From contig CAWDDG010000008.1 of assembly GCA_963801065.1 (NCBI GenBank), positions 372,001-436,000 on the forward strand: 64,000 bases of DNA. The letters run 5' to 3'. A program made the position numbers and the translations under genes. Positions 55,622-64,000 of this stretch are shown here, piece by piece. Every line of letters starts with the position of its first letter. The stretch's first letter is position 1. Origin of the DNA: CAWDDG01 sp963801065 (GTDB lineage Bacteria; Actinomycetota; Actinomycetes; Jiangellales; Jiangellaceae). The notes under the pieces are model-generated. The model saw nothing but the letters and a program-made list of their open reading frames with translations. It ran no database searches and was not told the origin of the DNA.

Positions 55622-56782
55622 TCATGGGGCGAACTGTGTCTCAACGGCCAGGCCGGCGGGCTCGTTGAGCGCCTCGGCCTGATGACGGGCGGCACGGCGC
55701 TCGGCGGCGGTAAGGGCGTGGAATGGCTGGATCGTGACGGTCAGACGTCGTGTGGTGGCACGTTGGCGCCAGATGCCGGCGATCTCTCCCCGCACGATCA
55801 GCACGCCGGGATTGGCCGTCGCGCGCCATACGGCGCCACGGTGTGCGCGGTCGGGCAGCAGCAGCTCGCGGTCGGCCAATTCGGTCAGTGGGTCGTATGG
55901 GGGGAGCAGCCACACTTCGGTGGCGGGGGGTGCGGCACGCAGGTCGTCGAGATCCTCGTGGTGCATCCACCCCCGCCGCCCCTCGACGGTGACCGCGCTG
56001 AGCTGGTCGCCGAGCGGGTGCCAGATCCGTTGGGCGGCCGCGGGCGTGAGCGCAAGCCACTTCGCAAGATGCTCGGGCCGGGCCGGGCCGCACAACCGCA
56101 GGAACCGCCGAACGAGCGCGCGTCGGCCCTGCTGTGGATCGGGCCGGGATCGATCTGCCGGCCGCGGCAGGTAGTGGAACGGCCCCGTGGCGCGCACCGA
56201 GATGCACAGCCCGGCCTGCAGCGTGGCGTAGCGGAACAGCGCGTCCTGCACATGGTGCGCGGCGCACCTCGGGCACCACGGACGCAGCCGCGCATCGACC
56301 AACTCGTTCAACGCGGTACTCAGTTCGCCCTTGGTGCGCGGTCGCCCATCGGCGCTCACCGTCCGCATCGCCTCGGCGACCTGGTCCACCGCGGCGGCGA
56401 AGCCGACGTGCTGGTCGGTCATGTCCTGGCCGAACGCTCCGAACTGCTCCTTGGCCAGGTCGCTGACCTCATCCAGGCGCAGCGCGGCGGCCAGGGACGC
56501 CAGGTCCGTGGCCCGGTGCAGATGCGGGGCGGCGCGCAGCGAATGCACCAGCGCCAAGCGCTCGGGGTCGACGGTCGCGCCGCGCACCCGCAGCGCGATA
56601 TTCGCGGTGCGGCCGGGCGGATAGTCCTGCACCCCGGCCAACAACACCCCCTCGCGCAGCGGGTCGTCGGCTGGGTGCTCGAGATGGTGCACCGCAACCC
56701 GATGGTTCAGCACCTGCGCGCGGGTCACCGCGATCGGCTTGCGCACGGGCTCGACGTTGGACATCACATGCTCCCTGGCCAT
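55622..56782 (-). CDS. AlkZ-like DNA glycosylase (winged-helix HTH_42 family)
   Basis: 386 aa. VTRAQVLNHRVAVHHLEHPA opens the family, and LLAGVQDYPPGRTANIALRV holds the Gln-containing active-site motif (QDY, cf. QxQ in AlkZ). Winged-helix repeats follow (RTKGELSTALNELVDARLRP, FLRLCGPARPEHLAKWLALT), then LLPPYDPLTELADRELLLPD and GVLIVRGEIAGIWRQRATTR. AlkZ unhooks interstrand crosslinks or removes bulky alkyl bases. The MAREHVM start could be replaced by the following MSNVEPVRKP. Confidence 0.85.
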   Translation of the reverse strand: MAREHVMSNVEPVRKPIAVTRAQVLNHRVAVHHLEHPADDPLREGVLLAGVQDYPPGRTANIALRVRGATVDPERLALVHSLRAAPHLHRATDLASLAAALRLDEVSDLAKEQFGAFGQDMTDQHVGFAAAVDQVAEAMRTVSADGRPRTKGELSTALNELVDARLRPWCPRCAAHHVQDALFRYATLQAGLCISVRATGPFHYLPRPADRSRPDPQQGRRALVRRFLRLCGPARPEHLAKWLALTPAAAQRIWHPLGDQLSAVTVEGRRGWMHHEDLDDLRAAPPATEVWLLPPYDPLTELADRELLLPDRAHRGAVWRATANPGVLIVRGEIAGIWRQRATTRRLTVTIQPFHALTAAERRAARHQAEALNEPAGLAVETQFAP

Positions 56783-56908
56783 GAAGGCTAGGCGGCGGCA
56801 CCGACAGAACCCGGGGGTGTCACGCCGTTGTCGGCTCGCGGGCAGCCGACGATGGCCCTCACCCGGCGCCGCGTATCGCCGAAGGTGCGTTCGATCGGGA
56901 TTGTGGCG

Positions 56909-57319
56909 TCAGGGCAGGGTGATGGCGATCTTGCCGAGGGCGCCGGCGGCGAACTCGGCGAGTGCCGCCGGCAGATCGGTCAAGGAATGGCTGCGTGTGA
57001 TGGGTACGCGCAGTCGTCCGGCCACGGCGTCGGCGGCGATCCGGTCCAGGGTGGCCGAGGTGGGGTTAGCCGTGATCGTGATGGCGGCGGCGTGCTGGTC
57101 AGGGCCGAAGCCGATGGTGGAAGCCAGCCGCCCGCCGGAGTCGAGGAGGTCGGCCAACTGCCCGCCGTCGCCCGCGAAATGGAGAACGGCGGATACACCG
57201 TTCGGCGCCACGGCGCGGACCTGGTCGGCCAGGTCCCAGGCGTAGTCCACGATCTGTTCGGCGCCCAGCTCGCGGACGAGCTCGGGCCAGCCAGCGGCTG
57301 GAATTGTATTTTCGCGCAT
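56909..57319 (-). pseudogene. Zinc-type alcohol dehydrogenase/quinone reductase C-terminal fragment
   Basis: 136 aa against about 310 for the family. ELVRELGAEQIVDYAWDLAD, GVSAVLHFAGDGGQLADLLD and GRLASTIGFGPDQHAAAITI correspond to the second half of the nucleotide-binding domain, ending in the usual LPAALAEFAAGALGKIAITL. The catalytic N-terminal domain and the GxGxxG loop are missing, so it is a truncated gene even though an ATG starts the remaining frame. Confidence 0.75.
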
Positions 57320-57372
57320 GCCTGCCGCCTCTCCTTCGTGTGGGCGCGAACGGTGGGGGAGCCGAGGTCGAC

Positions 57373-58461
57373 GTGAGCAGGGTGGATTCGCCCAAGGCGG
57401 TTCGGCCGACGGCTATACCGATGATTCTGGCTGTGGTGGCGTCCGTGTGCGGAACCCTCGTCACCGGTGCATTCGACACGTCACCGAGCATGAGGCTGTT
57501 CGGAGCGACTCTAGGGGCGGCCATCCCGCCGCTGATCGCCGTCGCCGGCCCCTTCGCTGGTCTTCGGGCCGCCACAGGAGTCCTGGTGGCGGCCGGGGCG
57601 CTATTTGTGACCTACAGCGGTTTCACGGTGGCGGACTACGCCACGAATCAAGAGCAGAGCACCTTCCCGCTGCCGCAGGCGCTGCCGCCAACGTCCCCAA
57701 CCCCGACACCGACCGCGACACCAACCACCCCAAGCGACACGGCCGAGACCTGTGCGGGCGAGCTTTGCATCAGCGTGACGCCGACGGTGCTGCACTGTTC
57801 CAGTGAAAGCTGCGACGACGATGTGACGGTCCAAAGCACCGGGTCGGAGCTCCTGGTTATCACCACGATCGAGTTCGACGGCCCCGCCGCGAGCAGCTTT
57901 AGCCAGAACGGGGACTGCGAGAACCTGGAGCTGCACCGGGAGCTGCACGAGGGCGAAGAATGCTCCATCACGGTGCACTACACACCTGGGGCTGCCCGTG
58001 ACGCCCGCCTCGTCATCCACCAGAATCTGCCAGAGCTGCCGACCTTCGTCGCCCTGGAGGGCGAAGTCGACCCGAGCAAGCCGGCAGAGACCTGTGAGGG
58101 CGAGCTTTGCATCAGCGTGACGCCGACGGCGCTTCACTGTTCCAGCGAAGGCTGCGACGACGATGTGACGGTCCAAAGCACCGGGTCGGCGCTCCTGCGC
58201 ATCACCACTATTGAGTTCGACGGCCCTGCGGCGGGCAGCTTCAGCCATGACGGGGAGTGCGAGGACCGGGAGCTGCACGAGGGCGAGGAATGCTCTATCA
58301 CGGTGCAGTTCACACCGGGGGAGGCCGGGCAGGCCCGCCTCGTCATCCACCAGAATCTGCAAGGACCGGCGACCTTCGTCGCCCTGGAGGGTGAAATCGA
58401 CACGCCGCCCACGGACGACCCAGTGACACCGGACCCAGGAGCGACGGAAACGCCACTCTGA
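57373..58461 (+). CDS. Membrane-anchored protein with tandem choice-of-anchor-D-like repeats
   Basis: 362 aa from GTG 57373 (an ATG at 57304 is in frame). Two hydrophobic helices (about 15-95), then a Pro-Thr linker (TSPTPTPTATPTTPSDT), then two roughly 114-residue beta-sandwich repeats. Each begins with CxGELCISVTPT, LHCSSE and CDDDVTVQSTGS and includes EGEECSITVxxTPG and ARLVIHQNL. The repeat is visible in DNA as a 342-bp period (compare 57761 and 58103). The extracellular part probably binds a partner or cell-wall polymer; function unknown. Confidence 0.75.
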   Translation: MSRVDSPKAVRPTAIPMILAVVASVCGTLVTGAFDTSPSMRLFGATLGAAIPPLIAVAGPFAGLRAATGVLVAAGALFVTYSGFTVADYATNQEQSTFPLPQALPPTSPTPTPTATPTTPSDTAETCAGELCISVTPTVLHCSSESCDDDVTVQSTGSELLVITTIEFDGPAASSFSQNGDCENLELHRELHEGEECSITVHYTPGAARDARLVIHQNLPELPTFVALEGEVDPSKPAETCEGELCISVTPTALHCSSEGCDDDVTVQSTGSALLRITTIEFDGPAAGSFSHDGECEDRELHEGEECSITVQFTPGEAGQARLVIHQNLQGPATFVALEGEIDTPPTDDPVTPDPGATETPL

Positions 58462-58607
58462 GGTGGCATAGGCGTTCGGGTGCGCATTGGGTGGTGAAGA
58501 GCCGAGATGTGCCGCTACATCCGCCATGATCGACCCCGACAGCGACGTGACCCTCAGAGAGAACGCGTTCACGGCATTTGCGAAGCGCCATGGCTGCGGA
58601 GCAGGCG

Positions 58608-59246
58608 CTACCGAAGGGCGGGGTCGGTGCCGCCGCGGAGCAGGGCGACGGCTTCCCAGCAGTAGCGAGCGACGATCGAGCGGTAGGGCCGGAAGCGCTC
58701 GCCGAGCGGCGCGAGCTGCTTGGCGTCGGGTGGTGGGTCGAGCCTCCATGCTGAGCCGTAGCCCTGCCGGACGCCGAGGTCGTCGACGGGCCACACGTCG
58801 AGCCGGCGCAGTTCGAACATCAGGTACATCTCCGCGGTCCAGCGGCCGATGCCGCGCACGGTGACGAGCGTTGTAATCAGCTCCTCGTCGCTGAGCCTCG
58901 ATGACTTGTTCAGCTCGACGGTGCCGTCGAGGATCTTGGCCGAGAGGTCGCGCAGCGAGGCCAGCTTGTTTGCGGACAGCCCGGCTGTGCGGAGCGCGTC
59001 ATCGGGAACTGCGGTCAGCGTCTCGGGTGTCAAGTTGTCGCCGACGGTGGCGCGGACCCGTTGGTGGATGGCTTGGGCTGCGCGCCCGGCGAGCTGCTGG
59101 TAGACGATCGCTCTGACAAGTGCCCCGAAGTGCCCGTCAGGGTCGCTCTGACGGTGCCTAATCGGCCCAACGATCCTGACGAGGTGCGCCAATACGGGAT
59201 CGCGAGCCGCGACTTCTTCGACCGCTGCACGAAGCGAGATCCGCAT
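58608..59246 (-). CDS. DNA-3-methyladenine glycosylase (AlkA-like, HhH-GPD)
   Basis: 212 aa from the ATG at 59246. FGALVRAIVYQQLAGRAAQA opens the fold, the helix-hairpin-helix is LVTVRGIGRWTAEMYLMFEL, and the catalytic Asp is in DVWPVDDLGVRQGYG (D155/D156). It removes alkylated purines. The gene starts two bases after the stop of a SnoaL remnant, so it may borrow that fragment's expression signals. Confidence 0.9.
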   Translation of the reverse strand: MRISLRAAVEEVAARDPVLAHLVRIVGPIRHRQSDPDGHFGALVRAIVYQQLAGRAAQAIHQRVRATVGDNLTPETLTAVPDDALRTAGLSANKLASLRDLSAKILDGTVELNKSSRLSDEELITTLVTVRGIGRWTAEMYLMFELRRLDVWPVDDLGVRQGYGSAWRLDPPPDAKQLAPLGERFRPYRSIVARYCWEAVALLRGGTDPALR

Positions 59247-59248
59247 CG

Positions 59249-59365
59249 CTACAACTCGGGGTGCATGACGGCGTCGGCGGCGAAGCAGGTGACGAAAGCA
59301 TCCGGGTCTCTGGTGTTGCTGACATCGACGAATCGCTCGATTACGGGCGGCAGGTTCATGACCAT
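59249..59365 (-). pseudogene. SnoaL/NTF2-like N-terminal remnant
   Basis: 38 codons from an ATG at 59365: MVMNLPPVIERFVDVSNTRD and PDAFVTCFAADAVMHPEL, then TAG. This is the first helix and strand of a SnoaL-like protein (usually about 110-130 aa), cut off just before alkA. Confidence 0.6.
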
Positions 59366-59586
59366 GGCGACTCCCTTCGTGGTGACCTTTCCAACGCTCG
59401 AGTGTTCCGATGATCTGCCCTGTCGTGGCCACCTCCGCGATCGTGGGGAAGATAACCGAGACCGCTGGCGTGGGCGGCGGTGACAAGGTTGGTGAGCGCG
59501 TCGGTGGCGATCAGGCCGCACGAGGTTTCACCAATGCCGGCCCAGCAGCAAGTGACCTGCCATGCCTTTCGAGTCCCAAGCCTTCG

Positions 59587-60096
59587 TCACCGGATCTGAT
59601 GAACCCCTGTGCTGTCGTGGACGTAGATCGACTGCGTCTCTGGACCCTCGTAGAGCTCCTCCAGGCTGAAGCGTTCGGCACCACCCGCGACCGCGGTGTC
59701 CGGGGCCTCGAAGTACAGCACATAGGTTCTTGATGAATCCGTTTGCGTCTCGATCTGCAGCCAGCCGGCGTAATCCGCGGTCGGGAAGACACCAGTGGCA
59801 AGGATGGTATTGACTGTCGGATCGAAGCTGTATTGCGCGGTACCGAGTTCGAGGCGTTTGAACCCGGTGTCCTTCCAGCGCTGAAAGAGCTGCACCCACT
59901 CGTCGGGCCACGGGCCACCGGACCCGAGCGGTGGCATTAGCGGTCGGTCGCGTTCGGCCTTGAGGTGGCCGAGGATGCGGTCCACGTTGTTGACGACCTG
60001 GTCGTAATCCCAAAGATCGACCTGCACGCGCATGTGCTCGTGATCCGTCGCACGAAACAGGGGCAGGATATGGAGTTCGAATACCGGAGTGCGCAT
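59587..60096 (-). CDS. Conserved-looking hypothetical protein
   Basis: 169 aa from the ATG at 60096. MRTPVFELHILPLFRATDHE, LWDYDQVVNNVDRILGHLKA and PDEWVQLFQRWKDTGFKRLE are followed by YAGWLQIETQTDSSRTYVLY. No signal peptide or membrane span. I do not recognise the family. A 26-codon frame ends two bases before its start, which could be a leader or a remnant. Confidence 0.55.
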   Translation of the reverse strand: MRTPVFELHILPLFRATDHEHMRVQVDLWDYDQVVNNVDRILGHLKAERDRPLMPPLGSGGPWPDEWVQLFQRWKDTGFKRLELGTAQYSFDPTVNTILATGVFPTADYAGWLQIETQTDSSRTYVLYFEAPDTAVAGGAERFSLEELYEGPETQSIYVHDSTGVHQIR

Positions 60097-60098
60097 GG

Positions 60099-60179
60099 CT
60101 AGCCGTACACCTCCATCAGCACGTTGCTCAAGCCGTCGGGGGTGCCGGTGAGCTCCGCCCAGTTCTCGACGATCTGCAC
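60099..60179 (-). CDS. Possible 26-aa ORF coupled to the downstream hypothetical gene
   Basis: From a GTG at 60179, with AGGAG about ten bases upstream: QIVENWAELTGTPDGLSNVL then MEVYG and a TAG at 60099-60101. It may be a truncated gene end or a translated leader. Confidence 0.3.
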   Translation of the reverse strand: MQIVENWAELTGTPDGLSNVLMEVYG

Positions 60180-60695
60180 GATGGCCTACTCCTGTCCCTG
60201 GAGCCGAACGTTTGGCCCGGAGCCTGAGCCTCTTGGCCACCAGCCAACCACATCGCCAGTTGGTCGCTGATGGGCAAGTTGAATGGCCCCGGCGAGTCCG
60301 GAGGCTATCTCTTGAGGAGGAATATCGATCCCACGACGCGAGGCTCGAAGGCCGCCGCCCCGCCGGCACCTAGGCCAACGGCGAGCTCAGAGACGCGGGT
60401 CGACGGCTTCGGATTGTGAAGCAGGTAGCCGGGATCCGTCGCCCCAGGTGCTGTCGAGGTGATGGTCAGGTACACCCGGAACATTCTCCACGACGTTCCG
60501 CGGATAGCCCCTTAGTTTGAATCTGCGCGGCCGGGCGAAGGTTCGGATCGTCACCGATTCAGCCGCTACCATCTCCGGCGGCGACCAAGGGCCTTGAGAA
60601 CGTTGTCGAGGGCTTCGGCCAGGTCACCCAGCTCGCGTTGGACCCCTCTACGGTGTGCTCTGACGCCAAGCTAAGGCCCAAGGAAGGTGACCTCA
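60180..60695. other. Long intergenic stretch with no clear gene
   Basis: About 515 bp. A minus-strand frame near 60570-60670 reads RELGDLAEALDNVLKALGRR with no start. The GGAAGG ribosome site of the alditol oxidase gene is at 60682-60687. Nothing else is supported. Confidence 0.4.
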
Positions 60696-61983
60696 ATGGC
60701 GCGGAGTAGGGGTGGGGTGAATCGGCGACCAACGAACTGGGCCCGCAACATCACGTTCGGCGCCGATCGCGTCGAGACCCCGACGTCTGTCGAGCAGCTC
60801 CAGGAGCTCGTCTCCCGCTGCGACCGGGTACGCGCCCTGGGCAGCGGCCATTCGTTCAGCGACATCGCGGACGTACCCGGCGTACTCGTGTCGCTGGCGG
60901 GATTACCGCAGCGCGTCGAGATCGATGCCGAGCAGTCGACGGCAACGGTAAGTGCCGGCATCCGCTACACCGAGCTGTGCCAGCGTCTCCACGCGAACGG
61001 ATATGCGCTTCACAACCTCGGTTCGCTGCCGCACATCTCCGTCGCCGGCTCGTGCGCTACGGCGACGCACGGGTCTGGTGATGGCAACGGCAACCTGGCC
61101 ACTGCAGTGTCGGCCATCGAGATGGTCACTGCCGATGGCTCGCTCGTGACCCTCAGCCGAACGGCCGACGGCGATCTGTTCGACGGTGTCGTCGTCGGGC
61201 TCGGGTCGCTGGGCATCGTCACCAGCATGACCCTCGACGCGGAGCGCGCGTTCGACGTCCGAGCAGAACGTCTACGAGGGGCTCTCGTTCGACCGGCTGG
61301 TCGGCTCCGTGAACGAGATCTTTGCTGCTGCCTACAGCGTGAGCGCGTTCACCGACTGGCGGAGCTCCCGGGTGGGCCAGGTCTGGGTGAAACGCCGAAC
61401 CGACGATCCGCGACACCCAGCCGCGACCTTCTTCGGAGCGACGCCGGCCGACGCAGCCCGACACCCGGTGCCCGGCATGCCGGCCGACAACTGCACCGAA
61501 CAGTTGGGGGTTCCCGGGCCGTGGTACGAGCGGCTCCCGCACTACCGGCCGGACTTCACCCCGAGCAGCGGTGATGAGCTCCAATCCGAGTACCTGGTGC
61601 CGCGCCGGCACGCCGTCGATGCACTGGTCGCGATGCGCCGCATCGGGGACCGGGTAACGCCGGTCCTGCAGATTTCCGAACTGCGGACCATTGCGTCGGA
61701 CGGACTGTGGCTGAGTCCCAGCTACCACCGCGATGTCCTCGGCATCCACTTCACGTGGGTCGACGACATGGATGCGGTGCTGCCTGTTATCGCCCTGGTC
61801 GAGGAGGCGCTGGCCCCGTTCGATGCGGCACCCCACTGGGGAAAGGTGTCGACGGTACCGGCCGACGTCGTGCGTGCGCTCTACCCACGGCTTGGGGAAT
61901 TCCAGGATCTCGTCCGCACGCTCGACCCCGACGGGAAGTTCCGCAACGCCTTCGTCGACCGCTACCTCCTGGATGACCGGTGA
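60696..61983 (+). CDS. aldO: Alditol (xylitol) oxidase, frameshifted
   Basis: Start ATG 60696 with GGAAGG eight bases upstream. TNWARNITFGADRVETPTSV, then VRALGSGHSFSDIAD with the covalent FAD His52, then LPHISVAGSCATATHGSGDG closely match Streptomyces AldO. At about 61259 one extra base shifts the frame; the rest reads EQNVYEGLSFDRLVGSVNEI, AAYSVSAFTDWRSSRVGQVW, VPGMPADNCTEQLGVPGPWY and PHWGKVSTVPADVVRALYPR to the stop at 61983. Restored length is about 429 aa. It oxidises alditols to aldoses with release of hydrogen peroxide. Confidence 0.88.
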
Positions 61984-62064
61984 GCCGATGCCGCCATTGG
62001 CACGTCCGCAGCTCCGCCATTCTTTGTCATCGAGGACAGAGCGACGCTGGCCGGGAGCCCGAGC

Positions 62065-62400
62065 TCAGTGGTGGCGGCCGAGCATGTACGGGACCATGGC
62101 ACGCGCAAATTCCGTGTGCGGACCGGGCCGGGCGGGGGGCGAAGGCGATCTCGAAGGCGTCGAGCGCCGAGTCTGCGATGCCTTCGGCAAAGGCGCGGGC
62201 GAACTCGATGCTGCCGTAGGCGTCACTGAGATCCCGAATCTCGGCCACGATCGCGGGCGTTCGCTCGTCCGGGGACAGGCTGAGGTACCGATCGGCGACG
62301 AGGCGGTCGGATCCGACGGCGTCGTCGCCGATCAGGTGGATGAGCACCAGCGTGCGTTGCCCTCGCCCAGCGTCGTACCGAGCCCGGGACAGACAACCTG
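62065..62400 (-). pseudogene. Polyprenyl synthetase C-terminal remnant
   Basis: In three frames: GEGQRTLVLIH with a shift near 62365, then DDAVGSDRLVADRYLSLSPD, DLSDAYGSIEFARAFAEGIA, and after a shift near 62130 PHTEFARAMVPYMLGRHH ending with TGA at 62065-62067. This order is the last third of a polyprenyl diphosphate synthase (helices after the second Asp-rich motif). The catalytic DDxxD helices are absent. Gene remnant. Confidence 0.6.
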
Positions 62401-62420
62401 AGTTCGTGCGCGCTCGGGCC

Positions 62421-63521
62421 TCACCCGACCGTGGGCGCGGTCACCGGACGCACGCCCAGTGCCGTCTCGACATCGTTGATGTGGTTGTGGATCGTCAGAA
62501 CGGCGGACCCGGCGTACAGCAGGCCGACCGCGCTGAGATCTTCGGCGCTCATCAGCAGGCTGCCGGAGTCGCCGCCGGCCGACATCGCCCCGGTGATGAT
62601 CTGGTGCCGGAACGTGGCCACACCGGGCGGCCCGTAGTTGACGGCGACCGTCGCGTTGATCGCCAGGACCGTACCAAACGTCACCTGTGTGGTGCGGCCA
62701 ACCTTGATGACCCGCATTCCGATGCGCGCCTGATCCACCCCGCGCTGGATGACCTGTCCGATGATCGCCGCGGTGACGTTGCGGCTGTAGGTAGGACGGG
62801 CGACCGCTGCGTCGACCAGGTTGTAGCCGGAGCGCCCGAACACGATCGGCTCGAACCGCTCCAGCGTCGCCACCGTGTCGGCCGGGAACAGCCCGCCGTC
62901 GAACGAGCCGGGCTGCAGGATGGCGTCACCGATCGTTGCCGCGTTGGAGGCTGCGAGGACGTGGTTGTTGCTGAGGATCAGGTAGTCACCGGTCCCGTCG
63001 CGTGGCGGGCACGTGCAGTCGCGCAGGTCGTCGCATCCGCAGCGCCGGAGGTCGCGCACGAGGGCACCGAACGTCCCTGCGGTGATGTTGTGGTGACCGA
63101 TGCTGAAGCCGGGCAATGCGGGCCGGACCTTGCCGGTGAACGCGAGCGCGTCGAAGCGTCCGGACTCGACGACGTCGGTCACGATGCCGTCGACCTCGGT
63201 GGGCACCTGGTCACCTTTGGGCACCTGCGTCTTGGGCTTCTTATTCTCCACGAACACCGTCAGGGACTGCGTGGCGGTGAGCTTGCCGCCGGTCATCTTG
63301 AAGCTGGGGGCCACTCCGACGACGTTCTCCATCGCCAGCAGACGCGATTCGTGGCGGTCCTGCGCGGCGGTCACGTGCCCCGCGGTCTCGAGCTCCGCTG
63401 TAGCCGTGGCCGCGGCTGCGGCTTGCCCGGCCGCACTCTCGGCGAACTTGTCCCAGGTCGCCGTGAGCTTCTGTCCCGCGCTCTGCTCGGCCTTGGTCCA
63501 GCTCTTGAGTTCTTCCGTCAT
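62421..63521 (-). CDS. Trypsin-like serine protease with distinct N-terminal domain
   Basis: 366 aa from the ATG at 63521. Chymotrypsin-fold triad: H187 in LILSNNHVLAASNAATIGD, D237 in GYNLVDAAVARP and S319 in ITGAMSAGGDSGSLL. Four Cys (161, 163, 169, 171) in RRCGCDDLRDCTCPPRDG may bind metal or form disulfides. Residues about 57-125 (RHESRLLAMENVVGVAPSF ... VDGIVTDVVESGRFDA) form a domain also encoded alone by the upstream gene. No signal peptide. It may be an intracellular or unconventionally exported protease. Confidence 0.85.
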   Translation of the reverse strand: MTEELKSWTKAEQSAGQKLTATWDKFAESAAGQAAAAATATAELETAGHVTAAQDRHESRLLAMENVVGVAPSFKMTGGKLTATQSLTVFVENKKPKTQVPKGDQVPTEVDGIVTDVVESGRFDALAFTGKVRPALPGFSIGHHNITAGTFGALVRDLRRCGCDDLRDCTCPPRDGTGDYLILSNNHVLAASNAATIGDAILQPGSFDGGLFPADTVATLERFEPIVFGRSGYNLVDAAVARPTYSRNVTAAIIGQVIQRGVDQARIGMRVIKVGRTTQVTFGTVLAINATVAVNYGPPGVATFRHQIITGAMSAGGDSGSLLMSAEDLSAVGLLYAGSAVLTIHNHINDVETALGVRPVTAPTVG

Positions 63522-63553
63522 CTGCCTATCCCTTCCCCCGAAGTGACCGGCGC

Positions 63554-63811
63554 TCAGGTGCTCTGGGCCTCGATGGGCCCGCTCTCCACGACCTCGACCC
63601 GGATGCCATCGAGCTGCCTCGGCAGGACGTCCTGTTCGGACAGGTCGGACAAGGGCACCTTGCGACTGACGTAGACGGTGATGCACGGCTGCCCTTCCGA
63701 GGTGCCCTCGGCGACAGCCACCACGTTGGCGCGGCGCATCAGGTCGAGCTCATGCCTGGCCATCACGGCCGCGACATGGCCCGCCTGCGGGTTGAGCCTC
63801 TCGTCTGACAC
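63554..63811 (-). CDS. Small protein homologous to the protease N-terminal domain
   Basis: 85 aa. ARHELDLMRRANVVAVAEGT and CITVYVSRKVPLSDLSEQDV, LPRQLDGIRVEVVESGPIEA align with residues 57-125 of the downstream protease: RHE, NVV-VA, V-V--K-P, LP---DGI, VVESG and a final acidic-Ala pair are shared. It lies 32 bp upstream on the same strand, so the two are probably co-expressed. A role as regulator, inhibitor or shared partner-binding module of the protease is inference. Confidence 0.75.
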   Translation of the reverse strand: MSDERLNPQAGHVAAVMARHELDLMRRANVVAVAEGTSEGQPCITVYVSRKVPLSDLSEQDVLPRQLDGIRVEVVESGPIEAQST

Positions 63812-63880
63812 CGTCCTGCCTCCCGTCCATCCGGGCCGGTCGCCGTGGACAACGACCTTCTCGCGCAGGTAGGAGGCCCT

Positions 63881-63909
63881 AGCTTGACACCCCCCTTACG
63901 CAGCGTCAA
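63881..63909 (-). promoter_or_regulatory. Putative promoter for the small protein-protease pair
   Basis: Minus strand TTGACG (63904-63909), 17-bp spacer, CAAGCT (63881-63886), about 70 bp before the small gene start. Weak -10 match. Confidence 0.3.
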
Positions 63910-64000
63910 CGCAACATGTCGGAGGCGCCGGCCGGTCATCCCAGCCAGCGACCCACGTCAGGAGGCACGTTCGACGGCATGCCCCTACAGCAGCTCGTGT

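Noticed and set aside
60387..60572. 61-codon minus-strand frame upstream of aldO
   Set aside because: No ribosome site, no family, unusual composition.

Overview
The window is very GC-rich, densely packed bacterial DNA. GTG starts and 4-nt ATGA/GTGA gene overlaps are common. The strongest taxonomic signal is the block at about 15-22.5 kb: nicotinate salvage (pncB-pncA), clpS, a DUF2017 protein, the mec-cysO-cysM cysteine route, murI, a metallo-hydrolase, rph and rdgB. This order is a familiar core arrangement of Actinomycetota, with cysO, mec and cysM matching the mycobacterial CysO pathway. An F420-type LLM oxidoreductase, a split LigD pair and a DUF3618 protein fit the same group. I cannot name a genus from sequence alone.

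Layout. 0-8 kb: a MerR regulator with a two-gene drug-type ABC exporter; a decayed small gene; a LysR regulator divergent from a three-gene operon (diaminopropionate ammonia-lyase-like enzyme, an internally deleted carbamoylase, an M20 deacylase); a MOSC protein. 8-14.7 kb: an LtrA membrane protein, an SMP-30 lactonase, and a homogentisate module in which fahA and a coupled 280-aa gene diverge from hmgA across a palindromic operator candidate; then a perfect 32-bp inverted repeat and an NAD(P)-binding protein. 14.8-22.5 kb: the core block. 22.6-30.4 kb: a sulfite-oxidase-type molybdoenzyme, an aldo/keto reductase remnant, an LLM oxidoreductase, and an amine or amino-acid catabolic set (saccharopine-dehydrogenase-like protein, APC permease, Lrp regulator, class III aminotransferase). 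30.4-34.8 kb: tRNA-Leu(UAG), a Bcp peroxiredoxin, an ECF nickel/cobalt importer behind a Nur-like box, a DUF3618 protein and a GroES-like protein. 34.8-36.8 kb: stand-alone LigD ligase and polymerase genes, convergent. 36.9-38.5 kb: a small Asp-Gly-Gly-Ala repeat peptide gene followed by a JmjC/cupin oxygenase, the best candidate for an unusual system. 38.6-46.3 kb: an FAD amine-oxidase-like/phytoene-desaturase-like enzyme, a STAS protein, a berberine-bridge-type flavoenzyme with a MarR regulator, Dps, and an NhaA antiporter fused to a DsbA-like domain. 46.5-64 kb: accessory DNA with a beta-propeller-KAP NTPase, a degenerate M48-like membrane protein, a GH16-like protein, AlkZ-like and AlkA-like DNA glycosylases, a repeat-bearing surface protein, alditol oxidase, several gene remnants, and a serine protease paired with a small protein homologous to its own N-terminal domain.

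Reading-frame integrity is a caution. Conserved genes in the 16-27 kb part (pncB, DUF2017, cysM, metallo-hydrolase, molybdoenzyme, saccharopine-dehydrogenase-like) are each broken by one or two single-base shifts, and the ABC permease and alditol oxidase likewise. That pattern looks more like sequence or assembly errors than decay. The truncated genes at 50-62 kb and at 5.3 kb look like true remnants.
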